Origin: Paenibacillus dendritiformis
Lineage (GTDB): Bacteria; Bacillota; Bacilli; Paenibacillales; Paenibacillaceae
Length of the DNA stretch: 64,000 nucleotides
Assembly (NCBI RefSeq): GCF_021654795.1
Contig: NZ_AP025344.1
Coordinates: 1,674,501-1,738,500 of the forward strand
Reading direction: 5' to 3'
Shown: positions 37,918 to 48,018 of the stretch, in pieces
How the letters are laid out: each line of letters begins with the position of its first letter
Position numbering within the stretch: the first letter of the stretch is position 1
Position numbers and translations under genes: made by a program
The notes under the pieces: generated by a model
Told to the model about the DNA's origin: nothing
What the model saw: the letters and a program-made list of their open reading frames with translations, nothing else
Databases searched by the model: none

Positions 37918-39288
37918 ATGGAAATCATATTATTATGGTGCTTTTACATCCTGACGTTTTATGCGTTTCTACCAGGTGTCATCAGCCGATTATTCGGTTT
38001 CCGCGTGTTCCAAAAAGGCAGATCGGATTCGAAGCTGGCGCTGACGTTCGATGACGGGCCAGATCCGGAATATACGCCGCAGCTGCTGGATCTATTGAAG
38101 AAATACAACGCCAAGGCAACCTTCTTTGTCGTTGGCATCCATGCGGAGAAGCACCCCGAATTGCTGAAGCGAATGAGCGATGAGGGGCATTTGATCGGCA
38201 TCCACAACTACGTCCATAAATCCAACTGGCTGATGCGTCCGAAAACGGTGAAACAGCAAATTCGCAAAACGTCGGATATTATTATGTCCGCTACCGGACA
38301 ACGCTCACACTATTATCGTCCTCCGTGGGGGATTGTCAATTTATTCGATTATGGCAATCTCGGTCATCTTCAAATCATTCTCTGGTCCGGCATGTTCAAC
38401 GATTGGCGGAAGAAGGTTGGCGAGGAACGGCTGTTCCGGCGCATGATGAAGCGGTGCCGGGGCGGAGAGGTTCTGCTCCTCCATGACTGCGGCCATACGC
38501 TTGGCGCCGATGAGGAAGCTCCAGGAATCATGCTGAAGGCATTGGAGCGGTTTTTGAAGGAAGCGGCGGAGCGCGAGCTGTCCTGTGTTCGCATAGATGA
38601 GCTGATCAAGCAGACCGAGAAGGAGAAGATCAGCAACCCATCCTGGTTGAAGCGCGCCATTATCAGCGGCTGGCTTCTCTATGAGAAGGCGTTCCACTTG
38701 CTCTACGGCCTTCAGACGACCAATCGGGAAGATCCCGTGTTTCACTTCCGGGTCCGCCCGTATCATGGGCCGACGCTTCAATTGGATGACGGCATCGAAT
38801 TGAAGCGGGACGATGAGATACTGGAGCTTCATTTCGATAACAAGCGGCTGTACGAGATTGGCCGGCGCTCGCGGTCACCTGTCCAGCTTGCCATACAGAT
38901 GATCCGCGCCGTCGAGAAATCGCTGCCGGAGCTTGCGGATTATATTATGGATCATCCGGAGCTGAAGGCGAACGTGAAGGCGTTGTATGGCGTAAGCATG
39001 ATCCATCGGGGGCCGGAGCAATTCGGGTTCACCGTGTTGGACTTGCCGCGAGGCCTGTTCTCCTGGTGTACGCGCCGCTATTTGCGCCTGCTGATGAGCG
39101 TCATTCATCCTCAAGGGAAGACGAGACTGAGAGAGCACTCGGAGCAGATGGTTCCCAAAGTGATGGCCATGTCCGTCCAGACGCTGCTTACCCGCTACGG
39201 CAAATCGCGCAAGCCGGTGATGGAGCCGCAGCCGGAGAGAGTGCTCATTCTGGATCAGGGAATGGAGAAAGCGACGCACTATCTGTAA
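37918..39288 (+). CDS. Polysaccharide deacetylase (NodB domain) with C-terminal extension
   Basis: 456 residues. N-terminal membrane helix (LWCFYILTFYAFLPGVISRL), then a NodB carbohydrate esterase 4 domain (about 40-220): LTFDDGPDPEYT with the catalytic and metal-binding Asp residues, HLIGIHNYVHKSNW for the metal histidines (the first His and the NYVHKS histidine), RPPWG, and LLHDCGH. The C-terminal 220 residues, beginning about DPVFHFRVRPYHGP, form a separate conserved domain I think is YkoP-like, of unknown function. Likely deacetylates wall or capsular polysaccharide at the outer membrane face. No clear Shine-Dalgarno beyond GGGGAAATTGGG. Confidence 0.85.
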   Translation: MEIILLWCFYILTFYAFLPGVISRLFGFRVFQKGRSDSKLALTFDDGPDPEYTPQLLDLLKKYNAKATFFVVGIHAEKHPELLKRMSDEGHLIGIHNYVHKSNWLMRPKTVKQQIRKTSDIIMSATGQRSHYYRPPWGIVNLFDYGNLGHLQIILWSGMFNDWRKKVGEERLFRRMMKRCRGGEVLLLHDCGHTLGADEEAPGIMLKALERFLKEAAERELSCVRIDELIKQTEKEKISNPSWLKRAIISGWLLYEKAFHLLYGLQTTNREDPVFHFRVRPYHGPTLQLDDGIELKRDDEILELHFDNKRLYEIGRRSRSPVQLAIQMIRAVEKSLPELADYIMDHPELKANVKALYGVSMIHRGPEQFGFTVLDLPRGLFSWCTRRYLRLLMSVIHPQGKTRLREHSEQMVPKVMAMSVQTLLTRYGKSRKPVMEPQPERVLILDQGMEKATHYL

Positions 39289-39829
39289 ATTTTTTAAAAT
39301 AAGATAACAGCGATGACGCCCCAGACTGTTGGAATTACATAACAATATTGGGGCTTCTTTTTTTATTTCTTTTTTTGCTTGGGGCATGCAAGTTTTATGC
39401 AAAGAAATGAAAAAACATGCAAGTGCACACCGGTGGTGGAATTTCGTATATTTTGTCTTTTGATCTATGGACATTTTGACGAAAACTGCGACTATCCTCC
39501 GTCTTGTCGTGGAGAAAACCGCGCTTTTCCCGGACTTTTCTACTATGGATGATAAAAAAAAGTTATCGTCATAAAACTACAAACTTTCAAATTAAAAAGC
39601 GGAAAGGGATTTACAAAACCGAAATTATAAAGTAGTATTATGAAAAAATATTCGTTTCCTGCTTATGAAATGGGGGGTTTTTGCAAACTTATTTGACCAT
39701 TGTTCTATAAAGCATTAACGAATGTTATTTACTCATCGCGATGATTTTTTATGTATACAACTTTATAACTACTACAAGTTACAAAGGTTACAAAAAACAT
39801 CAGAAAATGAACATCAGGGGGAGAATGTT
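39289..39829. other. AT-rich 541-base region upstream of opp operon
   Basis: Contains the deacetylase terminator and then AT-rich DNA with no gene. A weak CodY-like stretch AAACATCAGAAAATG (39795-39809, 11 of 15 to AATTTTCWGAAAATT) lies just before the first opp gene. No firm promoter was found by eye. Confidence 0.55.
39316..39363 (+). terminator. Intrinsic terminator of deacetylase gene
   Basis: GCCCCAGACTGTTG pairs imperfectly with CAATATTGGGGC, followed by TTCTTTTTTT. Confidence 0.75.
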
Positions 39830-41584
39830 GTGAAGAAAAGATTCAGCATCATCATGTGCCTGCTCCTGTCCTTGACGCTTGTGCTGTCCGCTTGCGGCGG
39901 AAGCGATAGCGGCAGCGGCGATTCCGCAGGACAAGCTAATCAAGAGTCATCCAACAGCGGCGGCGCAGATAACGGTACAGACGGCGAGTTGGTCTCTGAC
40001 GGCTTGATTCCGGCCACGGACAAGAGCAAGTCTCCAGCAACGGCGACAGACCGGAAAGATACAGCTATCATTGGCATCCCGGCACCTAGCGGTATCTTCA
40101 ATCCGCTCTATGCTGAATCTGCATACGATGTATATGTGACAGAATCGTTGTTCGCGGGCCTGCTTCAAATTAACAAAGACGGCACATATTCCACGGATTT
40201 GGCGGAGGAATACACCATCTCCGACGATAAGCTTACTTACACGTTCAAGCTGAAGGACGGCCTGAAGTTCAGCGACGGTTCCCCATTGACGGCGGAAGAC
40301 GTGGCATTTACCTTAACTGTAATGCATGACAAGACCTATGACGGTCCGAGCGATATCATCAAGGACGCAGCTATCAAGGGCGGCCAAGAATACAAAGACG
40401 GCAAAGCGACCTCCATCGAAGGCATCAAGGTCATCGACCCGAAGACAATCGAAGTTACCACGCTTAAACCGCGTGCGCTTGCCCTGTCCGCTATCGGCAG
40501 CGTCGGAATTCTGTCCAAAGCATATTATGGCAAGGACTACAAGCAAGGCGACCTGTCTTATATGAAAGACTTGTTCACGACGCCGCTCGGCAATGGCGCT
40601 TACAAGCTGGACAAGTTCGTTCCGGGACAAGAGGCGGTATTGTCCGCGAACGAGAACTTCCATAAAGGCGTAGCGAAGATTCCGAACCTGATCTTCAAAT
40701 TTACTACGGATGAGACGAACGTGCAGTTGCTGCAAACCGGTGAAACCGATATGGACATGGTTACCGTATCGAAAGACCAAGTAGAACAGCTTCAGGAGCT
40801 GGGCTTCCTGGACATCAACCTGTTCCGCACGAACGGTTACGGCTTTATCAACTTCAACCATAACAAAGAAATGTTCAAAGACAAGCGCGTGCGTCAGGCG
40901 TTGGCTTACGGCCTGGATCGCCAGCAAATCGTAGACGCGGTATATCAAGGATATGCCGATGTTATCGATGTTCCGCAATCCAAGGATTCCTGGTCCTACA
41001 CGGATGAAGTAACGAAGTACGATTTCAATCTGGAAAAAGCAAAGCAGCTTCTGGATGAAGCTGGCTGGACGGTAGGATCCGACGGCATCCGCGAGAAGGA
41101 CGGACAGAAGTTCAAGATTACGTTCACCGCTTCTTCTCCGAACCCGGTCAATGACGCGATCATTCCGGTCGCCCAAGCGAACTGGAAAGAGCTCGGCATC
41201 GAGCTTACCGCAGAGCAAATGGACTTCAATGCCGTTATCGAAAAGCGTAAAAAAGGCGACTTCGACATGATGTTCCTGGCTTGGGGCTTGACTCCGGATC
41301 CGCAATCGAGCGAGAATGTGTTCAAGACGGGCGGATCTCAGAACGACATCGGATACTCCAATCCGAAGCTGGACGAGCTGTTCGAAAAGGCCGGCAGCGA
41401 AGTCGACATTGAGAAGCGCAAGCCAATCTTCAAAGAAATCTACCAAGAGCTGAATGAAGACTTGCCTTACATCTACCTGTATCAACGCCGCGATATGTGG
41501 GCAACGAACGCACGGATTCAAGGCTTCGATATGTCGCCATACCGCAAGTTTACGGCAGATTTGAACACTATCCAAATTCAATAA
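39830..41584 (+). CDS. oppA: Oligopeptide/dipeptide ABC transporter substrate-binding lipoprotein
   Basis: 584 residues. Signal with lipobox (LVLSACGGS), Ser/Gly-rich linker, then an SBP_bac_5 fold: YDVYVTESLFAGLLQI, DGLKFSDGSPLTAEDVAFTL, NFNHNKEMFKDKRVRQALAYGLDR and LAWGLTPDPQ. Binds peptides outside the membrane and feeds OppBCDF encoded next. The GTG at 39830 lies behind AGGGGGAGA; the frame upstream has no signal-like sequence. The operon is complete and in canonical order A-B-C-D-F. Peptide versus other substrate (nickel, sugar) cannot be decided by eye, though peptide is most likely. Confidence 0.9.
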   Translation: MKKRFSIIMCLLLSLTLVLSACGGSDSGSGDSAGQANQESSNSGGADNGTDGELVSDGLIPATDKSKSPATATDRKDTAIIGIPAPSGIFNPLYAESAYDVYVTESLFAGLLQINKDGTYSTDLAEEYTISDDKLTYTFKLKDGLKFSDGSPLTAEDVAFTLTVMHDKTYDGPSDIIKDAAIKGGQEYKDGKATSIEGIKVIDPKTIEVTTLKPRALALSAIGSVGILSKAYYGKDYKQGDLSYMKDLFTTPLGNGAYKLDKFVPGQEAVLSANENFHKGVAKIPNLIFKFTTDETNVQLLQTGETDMDMVTVSKDQVEQLQELGFLDINLFRTNGYGFINFNHNKEMFKDKRVRQALAYGLDRQQIVDAVYQGYADVIDVPQSKDSWSYTDEVTKYDFNLEKAKQLLDEAGWTVGSDGIREKDGQKFKITFTASSPNPVNDAIIPVAQANWKELGIELTAEQMDFNAVIEKRKKGDFDMMFLAWGLTPDPQSSENVFKTGGSQNDIGYSNPKLDELFEKAGSEVDIEKRKPIFKEIYQELNEDLPYIYLYQRRDMWATNARIQGFDMSPYRKFTADLNTIQIQ

Positions 41585-41604
41585 CGACTTCAAAGTGCTG
41601 CATA

Positions 41605-41644
41605 CCGAATGCTCAGCCATCAGGCTGGGCATTCGGGCTTATTT
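41605..41644 (+). terminator. Hairpin between oppA and oppB (partial terminator or stabiliser)
   Basis: CCGAATGCTCAGCC (41605-41618) and its exact complement (41623-41636) with GCTTATTT after. In opp operons such a hairpin often lets the binding protein be made in excess over the membrane parts. Confidence 0.75.
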
Positions 41645-41663
41645 CATGCTAGGAGGAATAATT

Positions 41664-42620
41664 ATGAAACAATACGCCTTGCGGCGGCTGTTGCAGCTGA
41701 TTCCGACCCTTATCGGCGTGTCGATTCTGCTGTTCGCGGTCTTCGCGCTGGCGCCGGGGAACTTTATCGATTCCAACCCGACGCTGTCGAAGGAGCGCGC
41801 AGCCGAGCTCAAAGCGATCCATGGCTTGGACAAGCCGCTCGTTGAACGTTATTTCACTTGGGCTGAAAATACGCTCAAAGGTGATCTCGGATTGTCATTG
41901 CAGCACAAACAGCCAGTCACCACGGTCCTCAACCGCTATATGTGGAACTCGTTTTTGATTGCCGCTATCGTGCTTGTGCTCAGTTGGGCCATTGCGATCG
42001 TAGTCGGCGTTTTTGCCGCGATCAAGCAGCACTCTTTCTTTGACGGCATGGTGACATTGCTCGTCTTCGCGCTGATGTCGCTCCCGTCATTCTTTGTCGG
42101 GTTATACGCCATCAAGGTGTTTGCCGTCGATTTGGCATGGGCGCCGGTCGGCGGGATGTATACGTCAGGCAGCAATGCGACAGGATTCGCGCGCTTCTGG
42201 GATCTGCTGCAGCATTTGGCGCTGCCGGTTGCCGTGCTGACGGCCTTGAGCGTCGGCAGCTTGACCCGTTATTTCCGGACGAGCATGCTGGACGTTATCC
42301 GTCAGGACTTCATTCGAACAGCTCGCGCCAAGGGGCTGAAAGAACGCACCGTCATCTTCAAGCATGCTTTGCGGAACGCTCTGCTTCCTGCGATTACGCT
42401 GCTCGGGATCGAATTGCCAGGGTTGTTCTCCGGCGCCATTATTACGGAGAAAATCTTCAACTGGCCTGGTATCGGCCGCATTAACTTGGACGCAATCAAT
42501 GCCCGTGACTACTTCCTGTTGATGGGCTTCACGATGTTCCTGGCTCTGCTGACGATGCTTGGGAATTTCTTAGCAGATTTACTTTACAGAGTCGCCGACC
42601 CTCGTGTCCGGATGAAGTAG
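41664..42620 (+). CDS. oppB: Oligopeptide ABC transporter permease, OppB type
   Basis: 318-residue inner-membrane permease. N-terminal MKQYALRRLLQLIPTLIGVSILLF is the OppB/DppB hallmark; the EAA loop is around FIRTARAKGLKERTVIFKHALRNALLP. Six helices are predicted. AGGAGGAA five bases before the ATG fixes the start. Works as a heterodimer with OppC. Confidence 0.93.
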   Translation: MKQYALRRLLQLIPTLIGVSILLFAVFALAPGNFIDSNPTLSKERAAELKAIHGLDKPLVERYFTWAENTLKGDLGLSLQHKQPVTTVLNRYMWNSFLIAAIVLVLSWAIAIVVGVFAAIKQHSFFDGMVTLLVFALMSLPSFFVGLYAIKVFAVDLAWAPVGGMYTSGSNATGFARFWDLLQHLALPVAVLTALSVGSLTRYFRTSMLDVIRQDFIRTARAKGLKERTVIFKHALRNALLPAITLLGIELPGLFSGAIITEKIFNWPGIGRINLDAINARDYFLLMGFTMFLALLTMLGNFLADLLYRVADPRVRMK

Positions 42621-42635
42621 AAAGGGGAGTTATTT

Positions 42636-43559
42636 GTGTCTCAAACGGTAGCTGAATCCGTTAAAGGAGCTAATGTGCGCCAGGCCAAACCGGCTTCCCC
42701 GTGGAAGCTGGCATTCAAGGAACTTCTGAAAAACAAATTCGCGGTAACGGGAGCAATCGTCGTTGTACTTATGTTTGTCATCTGCTTCCTTGGACCGCTC
42801 GTGTCTCCATATTCGCTCGAGACGATGAATATCAAGAACGGCAACAAGCCGCCAAACGCCGCACATTGGCTCGGTACGGACAATCTGGGCCGGGACATTC
42901 TGCTGCGCGTCATGCTGGCGGGCCGGGTCTCTCTGCTCGTCGGTCTCGTCGCCATGGCGATCTCGGTAACGCTGGGCAGCTTGATGGGCGCGCTCGCCGG
43001 TTACTATCGCGGATGGGTTGATACCGTCATCATGCGTCTTGCCGACATTATGATGTCGATTCCAAGCTTGCCATTACTTATTATTCTCGGCGCGATCTTG
43101 TCGGATATGAAGGTTCCGCCGGAGCAGCGGATTTATCTCGTCATGTTTTTGCTCGGATTTATGGCGTGGCCGAACTTGTCCCGTCTCGTGCGCGGGCAAA
43201 TCTTGATGCTGCGCGAACAAGAGTTTATGCAAGCCGCCGAAGTGCTTGGCCTGCGTGACCGGCGCAAAATTTTCCGCCACTTGCTGCCAAATACGGTCCC
43301 GATTATTATCGTCGTGGCAACCTTGCTGGTAGGCAGCTCCATCTTGTACGAGTCGGTATTGAGTTATTTGGGTCTCGGGGTCGTTCCGCCGACGCCTTCA
43401 TGGGGCAATATGATTTCCGCCGCGAACAATATGATAGACTTCAAGAAGCGGCCGTGGCTGTGGATACCGCCAGGAGTATGTATTTTCTTGACGGTTATTG
43501 CCATCAACATCATTGGGGATGCCCTGCGTGACGTGCTCGATCCGAAAATGAAGAGGTAG
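42636..43559 (+). CDS. oppC: Oligopeptide ABC transporter permease, OppC type
   Basis: 307 residues. NCBI-type OppC N-terminus with a cytoplasmic stretch, LLKNKFAVTGAIVVVLMFVICFLGPL, then HWLGTDNLGRDILLRVM and the EAA loop QAAEVLGLRDRRKIFRHLLPN. GTG start behind AAAGGGGAG. Partner of OppB. Confidence 0.93.
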   Translation: MSQTVAESVKGANVRQAKPASPWKLAFKELLKNKFAVTGAIVVVLMFVICFLGPLVSPYSLETMNIKNGNKPPNAAHWLGTDNLGRDILLRVMLAGRVSLLVGLVAMAISVTLGSLMGALAGYYRGWVDTVIMRLADIMMSIPSLPLLIILGAILSDMKVPPEQRIYLVMFLLGFMAWPNLSRLVRGQILMLREQEFMQAAEVLGLRDRRKIFRHLLPNTVPIIIVVATLLVGSSILYESVLSYLGLGVVPPTPSWGNMISAANNMIDFKKRPWLWIPPGVCIFLTVIAINIIGDALRDVLDPKMKR

Positions 43560-43569
43560 GAGATACGAT

Positions 43570-44553
43570 ATGGCAAACAATTTGATCGAATTTCGCAATC
43601 TGCGGACGAATTTCTATACCAGTGGTGGCATCGTGAAAGCGGTCAATGATGTCAGCTTCTCGATCAGAGAAGGCGAGACGCTGTGCGTTGTAGGCGAATC
43701 CGGCTGCGGCAAGAGCGTTACCGCCATGTCATTGATGCGGCTCGTCGCGCCTCCGGGGAAAATCGAAGGCGGAGAGATTATTTATAAAGGGCAAGACCTG
43801 TTGAAGCTTAAAGAGCGTGAAATGCGTCAAATTCGGGGCAATGAAATCTCGATGATTTTCCAGGAACCGATGACGTCGCTCAATCCGGTATTGAAAATCG
43901 GCGAACAGCTCGTCGAGCCGATTTTGCTGCACCGCGGCGGAACGAAGAAGGAAGCGCGCAAGCGGGCGATCGATCTGATCGAGCTTGTGGGCATTCCGCG
44001 CGCGGAGCAAATTTTCGACGCGTATCCGCATGAGCTGAGCGGCGGCATGCGGCAGCGGATTATGATCGCGATGGCCTTGACCTGCGATCCGAAGCTGCTC
44101 ATCGCCGACGAACCGACGACGGCGCTGGACGTGACGATCCAGGCGCAGATTCTCGACCTGATGCGCAACATCAAGAGCGAGTTCAAGACGGCGATTATGC
44201 TGATTACCCACGATCTCGGCGTCGTGGCCGAGATGGCCGATCATGTTGTCGTTATGTATGCCGGCAAAGTCATTGAAGAGGCGCCGGTCATCGAATTGTT
44301 CCAGAATCCGAAACATCCGTATACCCAAGGGCTGTTGAAGGCGAAGCCGATTATCAATGAGCGCCGGGAACGGCTCTACACGATTCCCGGGCAAGTGCCG
44401 AACCCGGTTGAGCTGGGCGACAATTGCTATTTCAATGACCGTTGCGAGCATTGCATGGCGGTGTGCACGGAGAAACAGCCGACGCTGAAGACCTATGACA
44501 AAGGACATAAGGCGTCATGCTGGCTGTATGAGAAGGAGGGGAAAGCGCAATGA
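43570..44553 (+). CDS. oppD: Oligopeptide ABC transporter ATPase, OppD type
   Basis: 327 residues. Walker [10 protein letters not shown], signature LSGGMRQR, Walker [13 protein letters not shown], and the C-terminal oligopeptide-transporter region with cysteines ([14 protein letters not shown]) that in related proteins hold an iron-sulfur cluster. The stop overlaps the oppF start. Confidence 0.95.
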   Translation: MANNLIEFRNLRTNFYTSGGIVKAVNDVSFSIREGETLCVVGESGCGKSVTAMSLMRLVAPPGKIEGGEIIYKGQDLLKLKEREMRQIRGNEISMIFQEPMTSLNPVLKIGEQLVEPILLHRGGTKKEARKRAIDLIELVGIPRAEQIFDAYPHELSGGMRQRIMIAMALTCDPKLLIADEPTTALDVTIQAQILDLMRNIKSEFKTAIMLITHDLGVVAEMADHVVVMYAGKVIEEAPVIELFQNPKHPYTQGLLKAKPIINERRERLYTIPGQVPNPVELGDNCYFNDRCEHCMAVCTEKQPTLKTYDKGHKASCWLYEKEGKAQ

Positions 44554-45521
44554 GCCAACAAGCGTTACTCGAAGTAGAAAATCTAAAAAAATATTTCCCC
44601 ATCCAGGGCGGTCTCTTCTCGCGGACAGTCGGACATGTGCGTGCGGTTGACGGAGTCAGCTTCACCCTGCAAAAAGGGGAAGCGCTCGGCTTGGTAGGCG
44701 AGTCCGGCTGCGGCAAGTCGACTACGGGACGGACGATTCTTCGCCTGCTCGACAAGACGGAAGGGAAAGTCATTTTTAAAGGCACTGATATTCATGAATT
44801 AAATAAAAAGCAACTGCGCGGCATGAGACCGCAAATGCAGCTTGTATTCCAGGATCCATACAGTTCCTTGAATCCCCGCATCAAGATCGGGGATGCGATT
44901 GGCGAACCGCTGCTCGATCACGGGCTCGCCAGCAAGAACGACATTCGCGACCGCGTCAAAGAGATTTTGACGATTTGCGGCTTAGCTCCTTACCATATCG
45001 ATCGCTATCCGCATGAATTTTCCGGCGGTCAGCGCCAGCGCATCGGAATTGCGCGCGCGCTCATCATGAATCCGGATTTCATCGTGGCGGACGAACCGGT
45101 ATCTGCCCTTGACGTATCGATTCAGGCGCAGATCATTAACCTGCTGAGCGATTTGCAGGAACAAAAAGACTTGACTTACTTGTTTATTTCGCATGATTTG
45201 TCCGTTGTCGAACATTTGTGCAACCGCATTGGCGTTATGTACTTGGGTTCGCTTGTTGAATTGGCTCCGCGGGACGAGCTGTTCAAACGCCCGCTGCATC
45301 CATATACGCAAGCGCTGCTGTCGGCCATCCCGATTCCGGATCCGACGCGCAAGTCGGAGCGGATCGTGCTTCAGGGCGACATTCCGAGCCCGGCCAACCC
45401 GCCAGCCGGATGCAAGTTCCATACGCGCTGCCCGTTTGCCAAAGATATTTGCAAGCAAGCCGTACCGGAATTCCGGGAAGTTGCCACCGGACACCATGTG
45501 GCATGTCATCTGGTAGAGTAG
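44550..45521 (+). CDS. oppF: Oligopeptide ABC transporter ATPase, OppF type
   Basis: 323 residues. Walker [10 protein letters not shown], signature FSGGQRQR, Walker [13 protein letters not shown], and C-terminal [14 protein letters not shown]. Starts at ATG 44550, overlapping oppD by four bases. Forms the ATPase pair with OppD. Confidence 0.95.
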   Translation: MSQQALLEVENLKKYFPIQGGLFSRTVGHVRAVDGVSFTLQKGEALGLVGESGCGKSTTGRTILRLLDKTEGKVIFKGTDIHELNKKQLRGMRPQMQLVFQDPYSSLNPRIKIGDAIGEPLLDHGLASKNDIRDRVKEILTICGLAPYHIDRYPHEFSGGQRQRIGIARALIMNPDFIVADEPVSALDVSIQAQIINLLSDLQEQKDLTYLFISHDLSVVEHLCNRIGVMYLGSLVELAPRDELFKRPLHPYTQALLSAIPIPDPTRKSERIVLQGDIPSPANPPAGCKFHTRCPFAKDICKQAVPEFREVATGHHVACHLVE

Positions 45522-45563
45522 TCAAGTTCCAGTCATCATGGCATAGACCCCAACTTGGAAAGC

Positions 45564-45591
45564 AAAAGCGCGGATGCAACTCCGCGCTTTT
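45564..45591. terminator. Bidirectional terminator between oppF and SLH hydrolase
   Basis: AAAAGCGCGGA (45564-45574) and TCCGCGCTTTT (45581-45591), six-base loop, A/T tails on both sides. Confidence 0.88.
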
Positions 45592-45605
45592 ATTGCGTTA
45601 TTCGG

Positions 45606-47645
45606 TTATGGAACGAGGCTCCATTTCGACGCCAAATATAACAGCGCGGCAGCCTCTTGACGCGTCATCGCTTGCTTGGATTTATAATCTGCCGCTCCGT
45701 CGGCTGACACGGATACCTCAGGGCCGTAAAGTTTCATGCCCGCAATAAATTTGACCGCCTCTTCCGCCCAGGCATCTGTCTTCCCGGTTGTTGCGCCTTC
45801 GACCGGCTTGGCCCCCATGGACAGCATTACCCTGAAGAGGATGGCCGCTGCTTCTTGCCGGGTTATCTTCTCTGTCGGCCTGAATAATTGATCCCCAGGC
45901 GCTGCAATAAAGCCGTATTCCACAGCGCTTTGAATCCATCCCGCCTCCGGGAGCGCGTCGATATCTTTGAACAGCACGGCATTTTTGGAAGCAGGAATCC
46001 CAATCCATCTCATCACCTGCTCCACAAATTCCGCTCTGGTCAACGGCTCTTCCGGGCCGAAGGCTCCATCCGCTTTGCTCTTGACGATGCCGAGCTGATG
46101 CAAGCCATATATATATTCGGCATAAGGGTGCGCATCACCGATATCGGTAAAGCGCTCAGGCGTGCCGAGCTTTTCTGCCCAGGCGGTCGGGTCGGCATTG
46201 GAGTACATATACGCAATCGAGCCGTCCGGATTTGCTTTGAAGGCAATCTTGCTGCCATGCTCATCTTCGAATAAGAGAGGATCGAGGGGGTTGGCCGTCT
46301 GCTTGCCCATTATATTTTCAAGGACAAGCTGCCCACCCGGGGCCGCATGAATGCGGGTAATCAGGTAGCTTATCCGCACATCGCGATAGACTCCTTCGAA
46401 CCGTCTCAATTGGTCTCGAGTTAGCGCAAGATAGGCTTGTTTCTCTTTCTCTTGCTTTGGATAATACCGATCCATAAAAGCCTTGAATATCATGTCACGC
46501 AAATTTTCGGACTTGTTATACACGATAAATGCGCCCGCGTGCTGCTCCGGCAGCAGCCACATCCATGAGGTGAAGCCGCCAGGCGCCGCACCGCCCTTGC
46601 CAATCACGTATTGTCCGTTGTAGTCGTCCTGAAGCGCATATTCAAAACCGTATGCCATATTCGGCATCTTCGGATGAATCGCGAGATGGGTAGTGCCCAT
46701 CTCGTTGACGGTGTCTTCCTGCAGAATGCGGCGGTCGCCCAATTTCCCCTTATTCAAGTAAGCCAGCATAAATTTGGCCATATCGCTTCCGGTCGTTACC
46801 ATGCCGCCATGTGGCATATCATTCGGGACAAAATTATAAAGCGGCGCTGCTTTGTTGTCAGGCCCGTAACCGACAGCCAGCCGCGGGACAAGTTCCTGCG
46901 TCAACAGAAAATGGCTGTCGTTCATGCCGAGCGGCTTGAAAATATGTTCCTTCATATACTGATTGAACGGAACTCCCGCCACCTGTTGAACGATGTAGCC
47001 TTGGAGCATGGACGCCATATTATCGTATTTATACACTTCCCCCGGTGTTCGGGTAACGGCAGGCATCCACTTTTTCACATAATCTTCGAGCTTCACTTCT
47101 TCAGCCAGATCATACGATATCGAATCTCCGACAGGGGGATCGACGATATCGAACCCGGTCGTATGCGTCAATAAATGCTCCATCGTGACGGGGGAGCCGG
47201 TCTCGTTCTTCATTTGGATTTCCCCCAAATAATGCTGAACATCACGATCCAACTCGATTTTTCCCTGCTCCGCAAGCTGCATCACCGCCGCGGCCGTAAA
47301 GACTTTGGAGACCGATGCGATGCGGAACAAGGTTTTTTCGGGATCGACAGGAACTTTTTTTTCTGCGTCCGCATACCCATACCCTTTCTGCAGCAGCACC
47401 TTTCCGTCTTTTACGACCACAAATAGCGCTCCCGGCACACCTAGCGCCTTGACATCCTGGCTCGCGAAAAATTCGTCGGCAAAGGCTTCCACGTCCTGGG
47501 CGTTCATCGTTCGCTGTGGCTTGCTTGTTGGGCTTGCTGCCTGGGTCAATGCCTGAACCGGGGCAACGTTGGGCGACAGCATGGAAACCAACAGCAGCCC
47601 GGCCACTAGAGCCATGATTTTTTGCCGGCAACGTGCATTTCTCAT
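45606..47645 (-). CDS. SLH-anchored serine hydrolase (beta-lactamase / penicillin-binding-like fold)
   Basis: 679 residues. Signal peptide, then a class C beta-lactamase/D-aminopeptidase fold: SxxK in IASVSKVFTAAAVMQL, YxN in YKYDNMASMLQGY, HTTGFD lid motif, and a late GKGGAAPGGFTSW in the position of the HxG/KTG strand. A beta-domain follows (about 400-510), then three SLH domains (IYGLHQLGIVKSKADGAFGP, KDIDALPEAGWIQSAVEYGF, WAEEAVKFIAGMKLYG). Likely acts on wall-derived or D-amino acid peptides at the cell surface. AAAGGAGAG precedes the ATG. Convergent to the Opp operon. Confidence 0.87.
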   Translation of the reverse strand: MRNARCRQKIMALVAGLLLVSMLSPNVAPVQALTQAASPTSKPQRTMNAQDVEAFADEFFASQDVKALGVPGALFVVVKDGKVLLQKGYGYADAEKKVPVDPEKTLFRIASVSKVFTAAAVMQLAEQGKIELDRDVQHYLGEIQMKNETGSPVTMEHLLTHTTGFDIVDPPVGDSISYDLAEEVKLEDYVKKWMPAVTRTPGEVYKYDNMASMLQGYIVQQVAGVPFNQYMKEHIFKPLGMNDSHFLLTQELVPRLAVGYGPDNKAAPLYNFVPNDMPHGGMVTTGSDMAKFMLAYLNKGKLGDRRILQEDTVNEMGTTHLAIHPKMPNMAYGFEYALQDDYNGQYVIGKGGAAPGGFTSWMWLLPEQHAGAFIVYNKSENLRDMIFKAFMDRYYPKQEKEKQAYLALTRDQLRRFEGVYRDVRISYLITRIHAAPGGQLVLENIMGKQTANPLDPLLFEDEHGSKIAFKANPDGSIAYMYSNADPTAWAEKLGTPERFTDIGDAHPYAEYIYGLHQLGIVKSKADGAFGPEEPLTRAEFVEQVMRWIGIPASKNAVLFKDIDALPEAGWIQSAVEYGFIAAPGDQLFRPTEKITRQEAAAILFRVMLSMGAKPVEGATTGKTDAWAEEAVKFIAGMKLYGPEVSVSADGAADYKSKQAMTRQEAAALLYLASKWSLVP

Positions 47646-48018
47646 GATGAACTCTCCTTTCTCTGCTTATTTAACGGTCTCCTATCCCAAGGATAACGTC
47701 ATTGTATAATTCGAATCTGTCCCTGCACTTTCACGTTCCTTACAATAATCTAACAAAGAAGCGAGGACGGTAACGCCCAATAGAAAAGCTGCCGGCTTCG
47801 TTGTACGATAGCTGTTTTTACCGCCATACGTTAATGTTTTGACTTTGTAACACTATTGTTCATGTTGCAGGGTACTTTTTCTCGGCGCTTTCATCATTCT
47901 TTCTGTAATCTTACAAATGAAACTACGCAATGTGAAAAGAAAAAGCGCGGAATGAATCCGCGCTTGAATGACGTATTGGGTTCCTATAAGGAATGAAGAG
48001 CCCGGCAGGAACGGCGTG
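47646..48018. other. 373-base intergenic region
   Basis: AT-rich upstream region of the hydrolase plus the terminator listed at 47940-47965. No other gene or element seen. Confidence 0.5.
47940..47965 (-). terminator. Intrinsic terminator of importer/chelatase operon
   Basis: On the minus strand AAGCGCGGA, a five-base loop, TCCGCGCTT and TTTCTTTTC. It lies about 55 bases past the stop at 48019. Confidence 0.85.

Noticed and set aside
39795..39809. CodY box before oppA
   Set aside because: Four mismatches to a 15-base AT-rich consensus; too weak in AT-rich DNA.
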